NCBI GenBank assembly: GCA_002722055.1
Contig: PBKD01000014.1
Location: 504,376-568,375 of the forward strand
Reading direction: 5' to 3'
DNA: 64,000 bases
Source: Rhodospirillaceae bacterium
GTDB taxonomy: Bacteria; Pseudomonadota; Alphaproteobacteria; SHVP01
Positions 44,924-54,711 of this stretch are shown in pieces (the stretch's first letter is position 1; each line of letters starts with the position of its first letter). Made by a program: the position numbers and the translations under genes. The notes below the pieces were generated by a model. It was given only the letters and a program-made list of their open reading frames with translations. It made no database searches and was not told the origin of the DNA.

Positions 44924-45739
44924 ATGTCGCAATTGAAAATAGGCATATCTGGTTGTTCTGGCAAAATGGGCAAAACACTGATTAAATTAATTTCGGAACA
45001 TCAAGAATGTAATATATCTGGTGGCTTAGAGGCTGAAAATAACCCTGATTTAGGAAAAAATTTAGGTAAATTAATTAATTCAGACAATATAAATGCAATC
45101 GTAACATCTGATAGAAAATTATTTTTTGAAACATGCGATATAATCATTGATTTTAGTACTCCTGACTCAACAGTTGAAAATTTAAAATTTGGTAAAAAAT
45201 TTGGAAAAGGCCTGGTAATAGGCACAACCGGACTTAGTCAAGAAATTGAAAAAAAAATAGAAATAGCCGCGAAAGATATACCGATAGTTTACTCTGCAAA
45301 TATGAGTATTGGCATTAATATTCTTATGGAGTTAACAAAAAAATTATCTAGTATTTTAAATAATGAAGATTTTGATGTTGAAATTCTTGAAATGCATCAT
45401 AAACATAAGGTCGATGCACCATCAGGGACAGCATTAGCATTGGGAAAAGCTGTTGCAAATGGAAGAAATATTGATTTATTTAAACACAGTGAAATTGTAA
45501 GAGATGGAATAAACGCAAAGAGGAAAATTGGAAATATAGGCTTTGCAACACTTAGAGGAGGAAGTGTGACCGGAGAACACTCAGTTTTATTTGTAAGTGA
45601 TCACGAAATTATCGAACTTAAACATAAAGCGGAGAATAGAAGTCTTTTTGCGGCTGGCGCTTTAAAAGCAGCAATTTGGCTTTCAAAAAAAAGTAATGGA
45701 CTATATTCTATGAAAGATGTTTTAAATTTAAAAATCTAA
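44924..45739 (+). CDS. dapB: 4-hydroxy-tetrahydrodipicolinate reductase
   Basis: DapB makes tetrahydrodipicolinate for lysine and peptidoglycan synthesis. The ATG at 44924, 8 bases after AAAGG, gives 271 residues that start right at the NAD(P)-binding KIGISGCSGKMG; an upstream TTG (44897) has no ribosome site. The motifs GTTGLS, YSANMSIGIN, EMHHKHKVDAPSGTAL and FATLRGGSVTGEH are all present. It ends with a 4-base overlap with the converging DUF2244 gene. No other lysine genes are adjacent. Confidence 0.96.
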   Translation: MSQLKIGISGCSGKMGKTLIKLISEHQECNISGGLEAENNPDLGKNLGKLINSDNINAIVTSDRKLFFETCDIIIDFSTPDSTVENLKFGKKFGKGLVIGTTGLSQEIEKKIEIAAKDIPIVYSANMSIGINILMELTKKLSSILNNEDFDVEILEMHHKHKVDAPSGTALALGKAVANGRNIDLFKHSEIVRDGINAKRKIGNIGFATLRGGSVTGEHSVLFVSDHEIIELKHKAENRSLFAAGALKAAIWLSKKSNGLYSMKDVLNLKI

Positions 45740-46218
45740 ATTTTAAATTTATTTATTTCACCCCTAAGCGAGTTTGCTAATTTAATTTTTTCAACTTTTG
45801 TTAAAAAATCGCCGACAAAAATTGCTGAACCATGAGAATGAATAATTAATCTTGTCTTATTATATATAGATTTTTTTAGTGTTATATTTATCCAATTTGG
45901 TGGAGCAAACTTTACAATTAAATTTTTTCTAAATGGTTTTACTTTCTCAATAACCATTTCTTTTTTTGTTAGTATTATTCTTTCCGAAATTTTTAATGAT
46001 TTATTATGAAAATAAAAAATAAAAGTGAATAGTAAAATATCTAGGCCAAAAAAACCTATCACAGGCCATGCACCAATAGTGTAAAAAAAAGTTCCTACGG
46101 AAATACTTATAAGCAGTAATAAAACTATAATTAGATAAAAGGTTGATCTTGTTAAAGACCTATTTGGTTTCAGTTCTATATTTAAAATAGTACCATAATA
46201 AATATTACTATCACTCAT
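45736..46218 (-). CDS. DUF2244 family membrane protein
   Basis: A 160-residue protein with two hydrophobic helices in the middle (about residues 28-70), preceded by the LKPNRSLTRSTF motif and followed by a soluble tail with PPNWINI and HSHGSAIFVGDFL, the pattern of DUF2244, common in alphaproteobacteria. Function unknown; some homologues lie near cytochrome oxidase genes. It is the last of three minus-strand envelope genes (EI24, lipoprotein, this). Confidence 0.8.
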   Translation of the reverse strand: MSDSNIYYGTILNIELKPNRSLTRSTFYLIIVLLLLISISVGTFFYTIGAWPVIGFFGLDILLFTFIFYFHNKSLKISERIILTKKEMVIEKVKPFRKNLIVKFAPPNWINITLKKSIYNKTRLIIHSHGSAIFVGDFLTKVEKIKLANSLRGEINKFKI

Positions 46219-46264
46219 AACTTCTATTATTCACTTATTAAACCATACTAAAAAATTAACTTTA

Positions 46265-46744
46265 TCATTTGTTTGAATTTAAAAAGGATTCTAAACAAAT
46301 ATTTTTTTTATTCTTTTTTGATTCGACAAAAATAAAATTTATTTTTTTACTATTTAAACTTTTAGATTTTGATAGAAAAAAATGTATTGTGCAGATATCA
46401 TTTTTGTATAATACCACCTCCTGAGGATGCTCTTCTCTTATTATATTAGGCTTACCCATTATTTTGGTAAGCTCTGTATATTCCATTCCAACAAAAAATG
46501 AAGAAGGTTTTATATTTTTAATTATATTCTTTTTATCTTTTTTTACATTTTGGTTACTGGGTACGCTAGGATTAATAATTTTAGTTTGTTCAAATTGTTT
46601 TTTTTTAATATTGGTAGTTTGTTTTTTTTGGATTGTTTTCTTATCTTGATCAATATCTAGAATAGAAAAAACATTTTCGGAACAACCTGAAAACAAAATA
46701 AATATCGTAGTTTGAAAAATAACTATTTTAAAAAAAAATTTCAT
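46265..46744 (-). CDS. Small lipoprotein, BamE/SmpA-like
   Basis: A 159-residue lipoprotein with signal peptide ending LFSGC (lipobox, Cys about 20), a lysine-rich linker and a C-terminal segment FVGMEYTELTKIMGKPNIIREE followed by YKNDICTIHFFL that recalls the small SmpA/BamE fold, though the match is not strong enough for a firm name. A Cys pair in the C-terminal region could form a disulfide in the periplasm. The ATG overlaps the stop of the EI24 gene by 4 bases, so the two are coupled. Confidence 0.6.
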   Translation of the reverse strand: MKFFFKIVIFQTTIFILFSGCSENVFSILDIDQDKKTIQKKQTTNIKKKQFEQTKIINPSVPSNQNVKKDKKNIIKNIKPSSFFVGMEYTELTKIMGKPNIIREEHPQEVVLYKNDICTIHFFLSKSKSLNSKKINFIFVESKKNKKNICLESFLNSNK

Positions 46745-47394
46745 CGACCTTTTTCCATTTGCTTGTATATATGAACTGTTGATGCTATAGCAATAGCTGG
46801 AGCAAAAAAATTAATTACAGGCAAAGTGAATAAAATTGCAATAATAATACCAAAAATAAATACGATAATTTTTTTTTCAATATTATCATGATTATTATAC
46901 CTCATTCTAACTATACTAAAATACTCATAACTAATTAAGTATCCGTTTACTGTCCAATATAAAATAAAATAAACAGGTGGTATAAAAAAAAACGGGAGAA
47001 TTAATAAGTTAAATAAAATTAACTTAACAAATAACTTTATATTAAAGTTTATTTCTTTATATAACATTTGGTGTTTTTCTACTTTATTATAGGTGTAGTA
47101 CTTTCTCTCTACTGCTGAAATTATTTCATCTTGGAATAATCCATTGAAAAATATAGCTATAGTAGGACTAAAGGCCCACATCCCTACTAAAAATAATAGT
47201 AAGCCTCCAATAGTTGAAACTATTGAATTGAACGGGAGTCCTAATGATGACCAAAAATATGAAAATAAAAATGTAAAAATTGTTGATAAACAAATAATAC
47301 AAAAAGCACTTAACATAACACTTTTTAAGAAAACTTTTTTAAATTGTGGGTCAGATAGCTGATTTATTGATTTTCCTAATGCGCTAACTATCAT
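46741..47394 (-). CDS. EI24-domain (CysZ-like) membrane protein
   Basis: A 217-residue protein with about four helical hydrophobic blocks: the N-terminal GKSINQLSDPQFKKVFLKS, a long middle loop with the SAVERKYY segment, and the PFFFIPPVYFILYWTVNGYL stretch characteristic of EI24/CysZ family proteins. CysZ imports sulfate, but most EI24 members in alphaproteobacteria have no assigned role. First gene of the three-gene minus-strand operon. Confidence 0.8.
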   Translation of the reverse strand: MIVSALGKSINQLSDPQFKKVFLKSVMLSAFCIICLSTIFTFLFSYFWSSLGLPFNSIVSTIGGLLLFLVGMWAFSPTIAIFFNGLFQDEIISAVERKYYTYNKVEKHQMLYKEINFNIKLFVKLILFNLLILPFFFIPPVYFILYWTVNGYLISYEYFSIVRMRYNNHDNIEKKIIVFIFGIIIAILFTLPVINFFAPAIAIASTVHIYKQMEKGR

Positions 47395-47498
47395 TTTAGG
47401 GCTATGTCCCTTTAATTTATATATAAAATTTGTTATACAAAATCAAAGCTACGCTATACTAAATTAAAATAAAATTATACCTAATTCTTGAGATATCT

Positions 47499-48497
47499 AT
47501 GAAAAATAAAACCTTTGATGTTATTACCTTTGGAAATGCAATAGTGGATATTATTAATCCAACAGAATATGATTTTTTAAAAAAGAATTCTTTAGTACCT
47601 GGAAGTATGAATTTAGTAAGTCAGGATGAGGCTAAGAACCTTCTTTTACAATGTGAGCCAAAAGAAATTATTTCTGGTGGTTCAGCAGCTAATACTGCAG
47701 TTGGAATAGCTTCCTTTGGAGGTAATCCTGCATTTATTGGTAAAGTAAAAAATGATAAATTTGGAAAAATATTTGCTGATTCTCTAAACTCTTCAGGGGT
47801 GACCTTTAAGTCACTTAAATCTTCAGAAGGACCACCTACAGCTACTTCTTTAATTTCTGTAACACCTGATGGCGAAAGAACTATGTGTACTTATTTAGGC
47901 GCATGTCTGGAATTGGCTGAACATGATATAGATGAAAAAATAATAATTGATTCCAAAATTTGCTACGTAGAGGGGTATTTATGGGATCCTCCAGAAGCAA
48001 AAAAAGCGTTAAGAAAAGCTATAAATATATGTAAAAAAAATAATATATTAGTCGCATTTACACTATCAGACTCATTTTGTGTTAATAGATTTAGGGGTGA
48101 ATTTATAGAATTAATAAAAAATGATATAGATATTTTATTTTGTAATGAAGATGAAATTAAAGCACTTTATAATTCCAAAGATATAAATAATTCAATAATT
48201 AATGTTATAAAATATTGTAAGATTCTTGTTGTGACAAAAGGGAATAAAGGATCAGAGATTATTTCCAAAGACAACAATTATATTTTACCAGCTATTGAGG
48301 TTAATAAAGTAATTGATAAAAACGGTGCGGGGGACGCATTTGCTGCAGGATTTTTATTTGGGTTATCAAATGATTATGAAATAAAAAAATGTGGCCATTT
48401 AGGTAATATTGCAGCAACAGAAATGATTACACATTACGGAGCAAGACCACAAAAGAAATTTTCTGAGTTGTTAATAGACTATAAAATTAAATTGTAA
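47499..48497 (+). CDS. PfkB-family kinase, adenosine-kinase-like
   Basis: A 332-residue ribokinase-fold protein. It has GNAIVDII near the N-terminus, GGSAANTAVGIASFGG (substrate), the second PfkB signature with the catalytic Asp in DKNGAGDAFAAGF, and a conserved asparagine-rich anion hole. The N-terminal part and position match the group usually annotated adenosine kinase in alphaproteobacteria; a sugar kinase is the alternative. It ends two bases before the cyclase gene, and the two are probably cotranscribed, which would couple an AMP-forming enzyme to an ATP-consuming cyclase (inference). Confidence 0.85.
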   Translation: MKNKTFDVITFGNAIVDIINPTEYDFLKKNSLVPGSMNLVSQDEAKNLLLQCEPKEIISGGSAANTAVGIASFGGNPAFIGKVKNDKFGKIFADSLNSSGVTFKSLKSSEGPPTATSLISVTPDGERTMCTYLGACLELAEHDIDEKIIIDSKICYVEGYLWDPPEAKKALRKAINICKKNNILVAFTLSDSFCVNRFRGEFIELIKNDIDILFCNEDEIKALYNSKDINNSIINVIKYCKILVVTKGNKGSEIISKDNNYILPAIEVNKVIDKNGAGDAFAAGFLFGLSNDYEIKKCGHLGNIAATEMITHYGARPQKKFSELLIDYKIKL

Positions 48498-48499
48498 TT

Positions 48500-50158
48500 A
48501 TGAAGGCTAACTTATATTCTAAAATAAGACTCTGGTCAGGAATAATTGTTTACATATTTGTATGTATGCATCTTTTAAATCATTCTCTGGGTTTAATTTC
48601 TATAGACGCAATGGAGAGAGGAAGGGCAATATTTGTTCTAATTTGGAGAAACCCTTTTGGAACTATTCTTTTATACTCTTCATTTTTAGCCCACTTATCA
48701 CTTGTTTTAATTACATTGGCAAATAGAAAAAGTTTAAAAATGTCTTTTGGTGAGGCTACTCAAACAATTTTTGCCTTAATTTTTCCTCTTGGTCTAATTA
48801 TGCATGTAATGGGCACAAGAGGTGCTCACGAATTATTTAATTTTGAAGATACTTACCAAAATGAGTTATATACACTATGGGTTGATCAGATTCAGTTTGG
48901 AGTTATGAACTCAATACTAATTGTTTTAGTTTGGTTTCACGGAACAATTGGTTTATATTTTTGGCTCAGATTTAAAGGGTGGTTTCAAAAAAGAATTTCT
49001 TATATTTATGCTTTAGTTATAATTTTACCAGTTACTGCTTTTTTGGGTTTTGTTAGTGGTGGAAGAGAAATAAAGTTTTTATATGAGGAAGGCTACTATA
49101 TACCACCTAAAATTTCTGAAGAAATGATTAATACTGTTTTTCAATACATATTGATTGGATTAACAATTTATTTATTTTTAATTTTATCCGTATTTTTCTT
49201 CAGATTACTTAAATGGATAAATAGAAAAAGACATAAACTAATAAAAATTACTTATCCAGATGGAACAACTGTATCTATTGAGAAAGGGACTACTGTTCTT
49301 GAAGCAAGTAGAATACATGGAAAGCCTCATGCTTCTGTTTGTGGGGGAAAAGGAAGATGTTCAACATGTAGAGTGAGGGTATCTTTCGGAAAAGAGTTTC
49401 TAGAAAAACCTTCTGATGAAGAAAAAAAAGTTCTTGAAAGAGTTGGCTTGAACTTTAACACAAGATTGGCTTGTCAAATAACACCTTCACAGGATTTAAC
49501 TATAACACCTTTATTGCCTCCAGATTCATCTATAAAATCATCTAGAAATGTACCTTTGTATTATGATGGAGCAGAACAAGAAATTGCAGTACTTTTTGCT
49601 GATATTAGAGCTTTCACTTCTATTGCTGAAAAAAAACTTCCTTATGACGTAGTATTTGTTTTAAATCAATATTTTAAAACTATGGGTAAAGCTGTAGAAA
49701 TTTCAGGTGGTAAAATAGATAAATTCATAGGTGATGGAGTTATGGCACTCTTTGGTATTCAAAAAACACCGAAAGAAGCATGTTTATCAGCTTTAAAAGC
49801 TGCGAGAGCTATGTCCGAAGGGATTGAAGATTTAAATTTCAATCTTAGAGAAGATCTTGATAGTCCAATAAAAATTGGAATTGGAATTCATATTGGAAAA
49901 GTAATATTGGGAGATATGGGTTACGCTGATTCTAAATCAATTACAGCAATTGGTGACTCAGTAAATACAGCTAGTCGTTTAGAGAGTTTAAATAAAGATT
50001 TTGAATCAGAATTACTTGTAAGTAAGAAGGTTTTAGATCTTGCAGAATTAGAGCAACAGGGTTTTATTTCAAAAGAAGTTAGCATTAAGGGAAGGAAAGA
50101 GCCCTTATCAATTTGTGTTATTGAAAAAGCAACAAATGTAAATATTCCGCTGTTATAA
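48500..50158 (+). CDS. Membrane-anchored adenylate cyclase with ferredoxin domain and b-cytochrome-like N-terminus
   Basis: A 552-residue three-part protein. Residues 1-240: about six membrane helices with histidines at helix-internal positions (His24, His28, His65, His102, His147; WFHGTIGLYFWLR), like the membrane haem subunits of succinate dehydrogenase. Residues 248-340: a [2Fe-2S] ferredoxin with cluster ligands Cys281, Cys287, Cys290 and Cys325. Residues 360-550: a class III cyclase with metal ligands Asp368 and Asp412, the adenine-type Lys408, and Asn/Arg of VNTASRLE. The layout suggests a redox- or oxygen-sensing cAMP producer. I have seen this kind of fusion annotated in rhizobia and marine alphaproteobacteria; the signal is inferred. 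Confidence 0.88.
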   Translation: MKANLYSKIRLWSGIIVYIFVCMHLLNHSLGLISIDAMERGRAIFVLIWRNPFGTILLYSSFLAHLSLVLITLANRKSLKMSFGEATQTIFALIFPLGLIMHVMGTRGAHELFNFEDTYQNELYTLWVDQIQFGVMNSILIVLVWFHGTIGLYFWLRFKGWFQKRISYIYALVIILPVTAFLGFVSGGREIKFLYEEGYYIPPKISEEMINTVFQYILIGLTIYLFLILSVFFFRLLKWINRKRHKLIKITYPDGTTVSIEKGTTVLEASRIHGKPHASVCGGKGRCSTCRVRVSFGKEFLEKPSDEEKKVLERVGLNFNTRLACQITPSQDLTITPLLPPDSSIKSSRNVPLYYDGAEQEIAVLFADIRAFTSIAEKKLPYDVVFVLNQYFKTMGKAVEISGGKIDKFIGDGVMALFGIQKTPKEACLSALKAARAMSEGIEDLNFNLREDLDSPIKIGIGIHIGKVILGDMGYADSKSITAIGDSVNTASRLESLNKDFESELLVSKKVLDLAELEQQGFISKEVSIKGRKEPLSICVIEKATNVNIPLL

Positions 50159-50161
50159 TTT

Positions 50162-50545
50162 TTATTTGCCCCCTTTCACTAATAATGAACCTAGGGGGTT
50201 ACCGCCTAAAATATGTACATGAAAGTGAGGAACCTCTTGATGAGAATCTAGGCCATGGTTTGAAATAATTCTATATCCAGAACGATCAACACCTACTTGC
50301 TTCGCAACTTCTGAAATTGATTTAAAAAAAGAAATGATTTCTTTTGAACTCGCTTTTCCAGAGAAGTCATCAAAAGATATATATTCACCTTTAGGTATTA
50401 CAAGTATGTGAATTTGAGACTGTGGGTTAATGTCATTAAATGCAAGAGAAAATTCATCTTCATAAACTTTAGTACAAGGTATCTCGCCTCTTAGTATCTT
50501 AGCAAAAATATTTTCTTTGTCATATACATTTTGATTTTTCTGCAA
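50162..50545 (-). CDS. hinT: HIT-family nucleotide hydrolase HinT
   Basis: A 127-residue HIT protein with the catalytic histidine triad VPHFHVHILGG near the C-terminus and the N-terminal NIFAKILRGEIPC typical of HinT, which hydrolyses adenosine phosphoramidates and acyl-AMPs. It starts at TTG 50545, immediately after the hisE stop, with AGG of the stop region serving as ribosome site. Last gene of the his operon, its usual alphaproteobacterial place. Confidence 0.93.
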   Translation of the reverse strand: MQKNQNVYDKENIFAKILRGEIPCTKVYEDEFSLAFNDINPQSQIHILVIPKGEYISFDDFSGKASSKEIISFFKSISEVAKQVGVDRSGYRIISNHGLDSHQEVPHFHVHILGGNPLGSLLVKGGK

Positions 50546-50866
50546 TCACCTATTCTCCTTTTCTTTAATACCAGATATGCCTTCTCTTCTAATCAATTCA
50601 TCAAAAATTTCGTTAGGATGAATTCCTTTTTCCGCCCAAGCAATTAAAAGCATAAAAATTAAATCTGCACTTTCATAAATAATCTCTTTTTTTTCTTTTG
50701 AAAGAATAGCAACTATTGTTTCGACAGCTTCTTCTCCTATTTTTTCTGCAATTCTATTAATTCCAGCTTTATGTAAGTTATTTACATAAGAATCATTTGA
50801 TTTATTATTTATTCTTTCATTAATAACATCAAATAAATTAAATACTATTTTTTCTTTACTTGTCAT
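50546..50866 (-). CDS. hisE: Phosphoribosyl-ATP diphosphatase HisE
   Basis: Second step of histidine synthesis. The 106-residue MazG-fold protein has [20 protein letters not shown] and [11 protein letters not shown], the metal-binding Glu/Asp helices of HisE. The ATG overlaps the hisF stop by 4 bases, so the two are translationally coupled. HisI, the next enzyme, is not in the window. Confidence 0.95.
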   Translation of the reverse strand: MTSKEKIVFNLFDVINERINNKSNDSYVNNLHKAGINRIAEKIGEEAVETIVAILSKEKKEIIYESADLIFMLLIAWAEKGIHPNEIFDELIRREGISGIKEKENR

Positions 50867-51621
50867 AATCTAACCAACACACCAGACTCTTTCATAAATT
50901 TTTTAGCTTCACAAATAGAAAAGGTACCATAGTGAAAGATTGATGCTGCTAAAACTCCCGATGCGTTTCCTTTAATTACACCATCAACTAAATGTTCAAG
51001 TTTTCCAACACCCCCAGATGCAATTACTGGTATAGAAACATTATCGGCAATTTTTTTTGTTATTTCTATATCAAAACCTTTACCAGTACCATCTCTGTCC
51101 ATAGAAGTTAGTAATATTTCACCAGCTCCATGCTCTTCAACTGTTTTTGCCCATGATAAAGCTTCTAATTTTGTTTCATTTCTTCCACCGTGGGTAAAAA
51201 CAGTATAATTTCCGTTAGCTGATTTTTTAACATCTATTGCAACAACTATACATTGGTTGCCAAATTTTTCTGCAGCTTTCTCTACTAAATTAAGATTATT
51301 TACAGCAAAGGTATTAAGAGAAATTTTATCGGCACCAGCTTTAAGCAAATTTCTTATGTCTTCTAAATCTTTAATACCACCTCCTACAGTTAGAGGCATG
51401 AAACATCTATCAGCCGTCTTCTTCACTATATCTATCATAATACTTCTTTTTTCATTGCTTGCAGAAATATCTAGAAAACAAAGTTCGTCAGCTCCTTGAT
51501 CCTGATAAATTTGAGCTTGTTCAACAGGATCAGAAATTTTTTTTAACTTTAGAAAATTAATACCTTTCACAACATAACCGTCTTTAACATCTAAGCATGG
51601 AATAATTCTTTTTTTTAACAT
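50863..51621 (-). CDS. hisF: Imidazole glycerol phosphate synthase subunit HisF
   Basis: Cyclase half of the HisH-HisF enzyme; closes the imidazole ring with ammonia made by HisH. The 252-residue (beta/alpha)8 barrel has catalytic Asp11 in [14 protein letters not shown] and the second catalytic Asp in VAIDVKK, plus phosphate loops [10 protein letters not shown] and SGGVG. Full length. Follows hisA by two bases. Confidence 0.98.
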   Translation of the reverse strand: MLKKRIIPCLDVKDGYVVKGINFLKLKKISDPVEQAQIYQDQGADELCFLDISASNEKRSIMIDIVKKTADRCFMPLTVGGGIKDLEDIRNLLKAGADKISLNTFAVNNLNLVEKAAEKFGNQCIVVAIDVKKSANGNYTVFTHGGRNETKLEALSWAKTVEEHGAGEILLTSMDRDGTGKGFDIEITKKIADNVSIPVIASGGVGKLEHLVDGVIKGNASGVLAASIFHYGTFSICEAKKFMKESGVLVRL

Positions 51622-51623
51622 TT

Positions 51624-52346
51624 TTAACTCGTTATTTTTAATGCTTCAATGGGATCAATACTTCCGCTATAATATGCTTTGCCTAGAATTGCTCCAATTA
51701 TGCCTCTATTTTTATTTTTTGCTATCAACTTTATGTCATCAATATTTTTTATTCCTCCAGACGCAATTATTGGAATATCAACAGAATCTGCTAGTCTGAT
51801 TGTGTCCTTAATATTTATTCCCTCCATCATTCCATCACGACTAATATCTGTAAAAATTATTGCGTAAAGTGAGACTTCTCTAAATTTAACTGCAAATTCT
51901 ATATGATCCTTTTGAGAGGTTTTTGTCCAACCATCTGTAGCAACTTTTCCTGACCTAGAGTCTATTCCAAGTATTATTTTATTTGGATAAATTTTACATG
52001 ACTCTATTAATAAATTAGGTTTTATAAAAGCCGCAGTTCCAAGAATTACTCTATCTATACCAATATTCAACCACTCTTTAATACTTTTCATATCTCTTAT
52101 ACCGCCTCCTAATTGAATAGGAATAGAGATTTTTTTTCGAATATTTTTAATTATTTCTGTATTAATTGATTGCCCTTTAACAGCTCCGTTAAGATCAACG
52201 ATGTGAAGATTTTTAAAACCAATATTTTCGAATTTTTTTGCTTGGTCTACAGGATCAGTATTAAAAATTTCTTCATCATTAAGGTTTCCTTGCCTTAACC
52301 TAACACATTTGCCATCCTTAATATCTATAGCTGGGTATAAAATCAT
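51624..52346 (-). CDS. hisA: ProFAR isomerase HisA
   Basis: Converts ProFAR to PRFAR in histidine synthesis. The 240-residue barrel has [18 protein letters not shown] at the start, [10 protein letters not shown] and [16 protein letters not shown], with the second catalytic Asp in [11 protein letters not shown]. Its ATG overlaps the stop of the GNAT gene by 4 bases. In the middle of the his operon. Confidence 0.98.
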   Translation of the reverse strand: MILYPAIDIKDGKCVRLRQGNLNDEEIFNTDPVDQAKKFENIGFKNLHIVDLNGAVKGQSINTEIIKNIRKKISIPIQLGGGIRDMKSIKEWLNIGIDRVILGTAAFIKPNLLIESCKIYPNKIILGIDSRSGKVATDGWTKTSQKDHIEFAVKFREVSLYAIIFTDISRDGMMEGINIKDTIRLADSVDIPIIASGGIKNIDDIKLIAKNKNRGIIGAILGKAYYSGSIDPIEALKITS

Positions 52347-52870
52347 AATGATAAATCTTTCGTGTAATAATATCCCTTAATATATTTACCATTAACACGA
52401 GCATATTTTTCTTTAGAACTCCATCTAATATACCCAGCTCTTTCATAAAGAGCTATAGCCGCATCCTGGGTTTCTCTTACATCTAAACTTATTTGAGTAA
52501 AACCCAATTTTTTAGCTTGTTTCTCAAATTCTATTAACATACCCCTAGCCATACCATGACCACGAGCCCAAGGAGCTACAAAGAAACTTATCATTACTAC
52601 ATTAAAAAAGCTTGCTTCATTATTCGATGGAGGTTTAACCATTTGAGCTGCCCCAGCAACAATTCCATTCAACCTACCAATCAGGAGATCTCGCTCAGGT
52701 ACGAGAAGAACCCCTTGCCAATACCTCTCAATTACTAATCTTTTCGGTGTCTTAATCCAATCAAAACCCAAACCTACTTCAATTGCTTTTTCAGTGGCTT
52801 CACATAAAGTATCTAAATCACCAGGTCTAAAAGATTTTAACCACTCAATTTGGATTGAAATTGAAGACAT
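52343..52870 (-). CDS. GNAT acetyltransferase inside the his operon
   Basis: A 175-residue GNAT protein with the acetyl-CoA loop motif APWARGHGMARGMLIEFEK and the C-terminal LYERAGYIRW. It lies between hisH and hisA, overlapping hisA by 4 bases and following hisH by four, so it is surely coexpressed with histidine synthesis. Acetyl acceptor unknown. I recall similar placements in other alphaproteobacteria, but no role in histidine synthesis is established. Confidence 0.85.
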   Translation of the reverse strand: MSSISIQIEWLKSFRPGDLDTLCEATEKAIEVGLGFDWIKTPKRLVIERYWQGVLLVPERDLLIGRLNGIVAGAAQMVKPPSNNEASFFNVVMISFFVAPWARGHGMARGMLIEFEKQAKKLGFTQISLDVRETQDAAIALYERAGYIRWSSKEKYARVNGKYIKGYYYTKDLSL

Positions 52871-52874
52871 TCAT

Positions 52875-53510
52875 CTATCCCATTATTAAGAAATTAGAAA
52901 TTAAATCCAGTCCAACTTGTTGGCTCTTTTCTGGATGAAACTGCATACCAATGATATTATCTTTAGCAATAATAGCAGAAATAGGGACTCCATAATCAAC
53001 ACTAGCAATAATTTGGTTTTTATCATAGACTTCAAAAAGATAAGAATGAACAAAATAAGTATGATCATTTTCTGAAATATTTTTTACAATTGGATGATTT
53101 GCTTTAATTTCTAAATTATTCCAACCCATTTGAGGAATTGGCAAACTGGGTATTGTTATTATTTTTTTTACTGAACCTCTTATCCAATTCAAGCCCTCCG
53201 TTTCTTTATTTTCGTAACCTTTTGTGGCTAATACTTGCATACCAACACAAATCCCCAAGAAGGGTATACCCTTTTTTAATATAAAGTAGTTTAATGCTTC
53301 ATGCATACCATTAATTTTTTTCATACCATTAATAAAATCTGAAAAAGATCCAACCCCCGGTAAAACAATAAAATTACTATCTTCTAAGTCTTCTACCATG
53401 GAAGATACGATTATGTTGCTTTTTTTATTAATATTGGTAGAGACTTTCTCGAAAGCTTTATGAGCAGATCTTAAATTACCGCTACCACAGTCTATAATTG
53501 TTATCTTCAT
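52875..53510 (-). CDS. hisH: Imidazole glycerol phosphate synthase glutaminase HisH
   Basis: Supplies ammonia from glutamine to HisF. The 211-residue class I glutaminase starts ITIIDCGSGNLRSA, has the nucleophile Cys in GICVGMQVLA and the His/Glu of the triad in QFHPEKSQ, and LPGVGSF for the oxyanion strand. Full length. Follows DUF2628 by 8 bases. Confidence 0.98.
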   Translation of the reverse strand: MKITIIDCGSGNLRSAHKAFEKVSTNINKKSNIIVSSMVEDLEDSNFIVLPGVGSFSDFINGMKKINGMHEALNYFILKKGIPFLGICVGMQVLATKGYENKETEGLNWIRGSVKKIITIPSLPIPQMGWNNLEIKANHPIVKNISENDHTYFVHSYLFEVYDKNQIIASVDYGVPISAIIAKDNIIGMQFHPEKSQQVGLDLISNFLIMG

Positions 53511-53518
53511 TATAAAAA

Positions 53519-53911
53519 TTATTCTTTTTCTTTATTAATTGTTATTTGATTACTTAAATCATAAAATCTTATTTCAGCCTCTAATTGATTTCTACCCATA
53601 ACAAAACCAATATTTCTCCACCCCTTCTTTATTAGACTATTTTTTTGAAAGTCTCTAGCTTCAAAAGAAAACATAATATGAGGAAATAAAATAAATATAA
53701 AAATTATTGAATTCAAACTTTCAAAAAAAATAAATAAATATATAAGAATAAAAAAATATAAGATTATGTAAATTGAAACAATCCATAAGCCATTAAAAAT
53801 AGAAAATAGAAGTGGAAATATTAAAGCAAAAAAACTAAAACCTTCTCTATGAAAAATGTGAATATCTTGAGATAAAACATTTGGATTTTCAAAAATACTG
53901 TAAAACTTCAT
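53519..53911 (-). CDS. DUF2628 membrane protein
   Basis: A 130-residue protein with HREGFSFFALIFPLLFSIFNGLW and two to three hydrophobic helices, then a basic tail with KKGWRNIGFVMGRN; the pattern of DUF2628. Homologues sit between hisB and hisH in many alphaproteobacteria, as here. Function unknown; probably an inner-membrane protein. Confidence 0.82.
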   Translation of the reverse strand: MKFYSIFENPNVLSQDIHIFHREGFSFFALIFPLLFSIFNGLWIVSIYIILYFFILIYLFIFFESLNSIIFIFILFPHIMFSFEARDFQKNSLIKKGWRNIGFVMGRNQLEAEIRFYDLSNQITINKEKE

Positions 53912-53920
53912 TAAATGTAG

Positions 53921-54514
53921 TTATCCTCCTAAAGTCCCTTTGGTCGATGGTATTTGGCCCATAAGCTTATTATCAATTTCTATTGCTTGTCTGATGCTTT
54001 TTGCTAGAGCCTTAAAGCATGACTCTGCTATATGATGACTATTCTTTCCATATAAATTTTCTATATGTAATGTTAAACCTGCAGACTGAGAAAAAGCCTG
54101 AAACCATTCTTTAAACAACTCTGTATCCATTTCTCCAACTTTAGAAGTTGGGAAATTGACATTCCAAATTAACATAGGTCTTCCAGAAAAATCTAATGAG
54201 ACTCTTGTTAAAGTTTCATCAAAAGGTACATAGGAAGTCCCGTATCTTGTAATACCTTCTTTCTTTCCTAAAGATTTAGAGATCGCATCTCCCAAAACAA
54301 TACCCACGTCTTCGTTTGTATGATGTTGGTCAATATGAAGGTCCCCTTTAGCAATTAATTCGATATCAATAAGGGAATGACGCGATAATTGTTCTATCAT
54401 ATGGTCTAAAAACCCTATACCAGTATTAACATTGTAAGACCCTATACCATCTAATTTTACAGAGACTTTAACAGAGGTTTCTTTGGTTTTTCTTTCAACA
54501 TTTGCTTCACGCAT
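53921..54514 (-). CDS. hisB: Imidazoleglycerol-phosphate dehydratase HisB
   Basis: Seventh histidine step. The 197-residue monofunctional enzyme (no phosphatase half) has [17 protein letters not shown], the metal motif [15 protein letters not shown] and [16 protein letters not shown]. It is the first gene of the his operon, reading away from hslVU. About 200 A+T-rich bases separate the two divergent operons; no clear promoter pair can be chosen. Confidence 0.98.
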   Translation of the reverse strand: MREANVERKTKETSVKVSVKLDGIGSYNVNTGIGFLDHMIEQLSRHSLIDIELIAKGDLHIDQHHTNEDVGIVLGDAISKSLGKKEGITRYGTSYVPFDETLTRVSLDFSGRPMLIWNVNFPTSKVGEMDTELFKEWFQAFSQSAGLTLHIENLYGKNSHHIAESCFKALAKSIRQAIEIDNKLMGQIPSTKGTLGG

Positions 54515-54711
54515 TTAAATCTCCGTGTTAATTAGTTAAGTTAGGGGCCATTAATATATTAGGAATATCATGCTTGAAATAGTTTAGTTAGTTAATAATA
54601 TACATATATGAAATTTGTAGTAGATTATAATATATTGAAAATTTTAACTTTAACACCATATCTTAAGTATAAAATGACCTTTTTATTAAATTTTTTGAGG
54701 CATTGAGTGAA

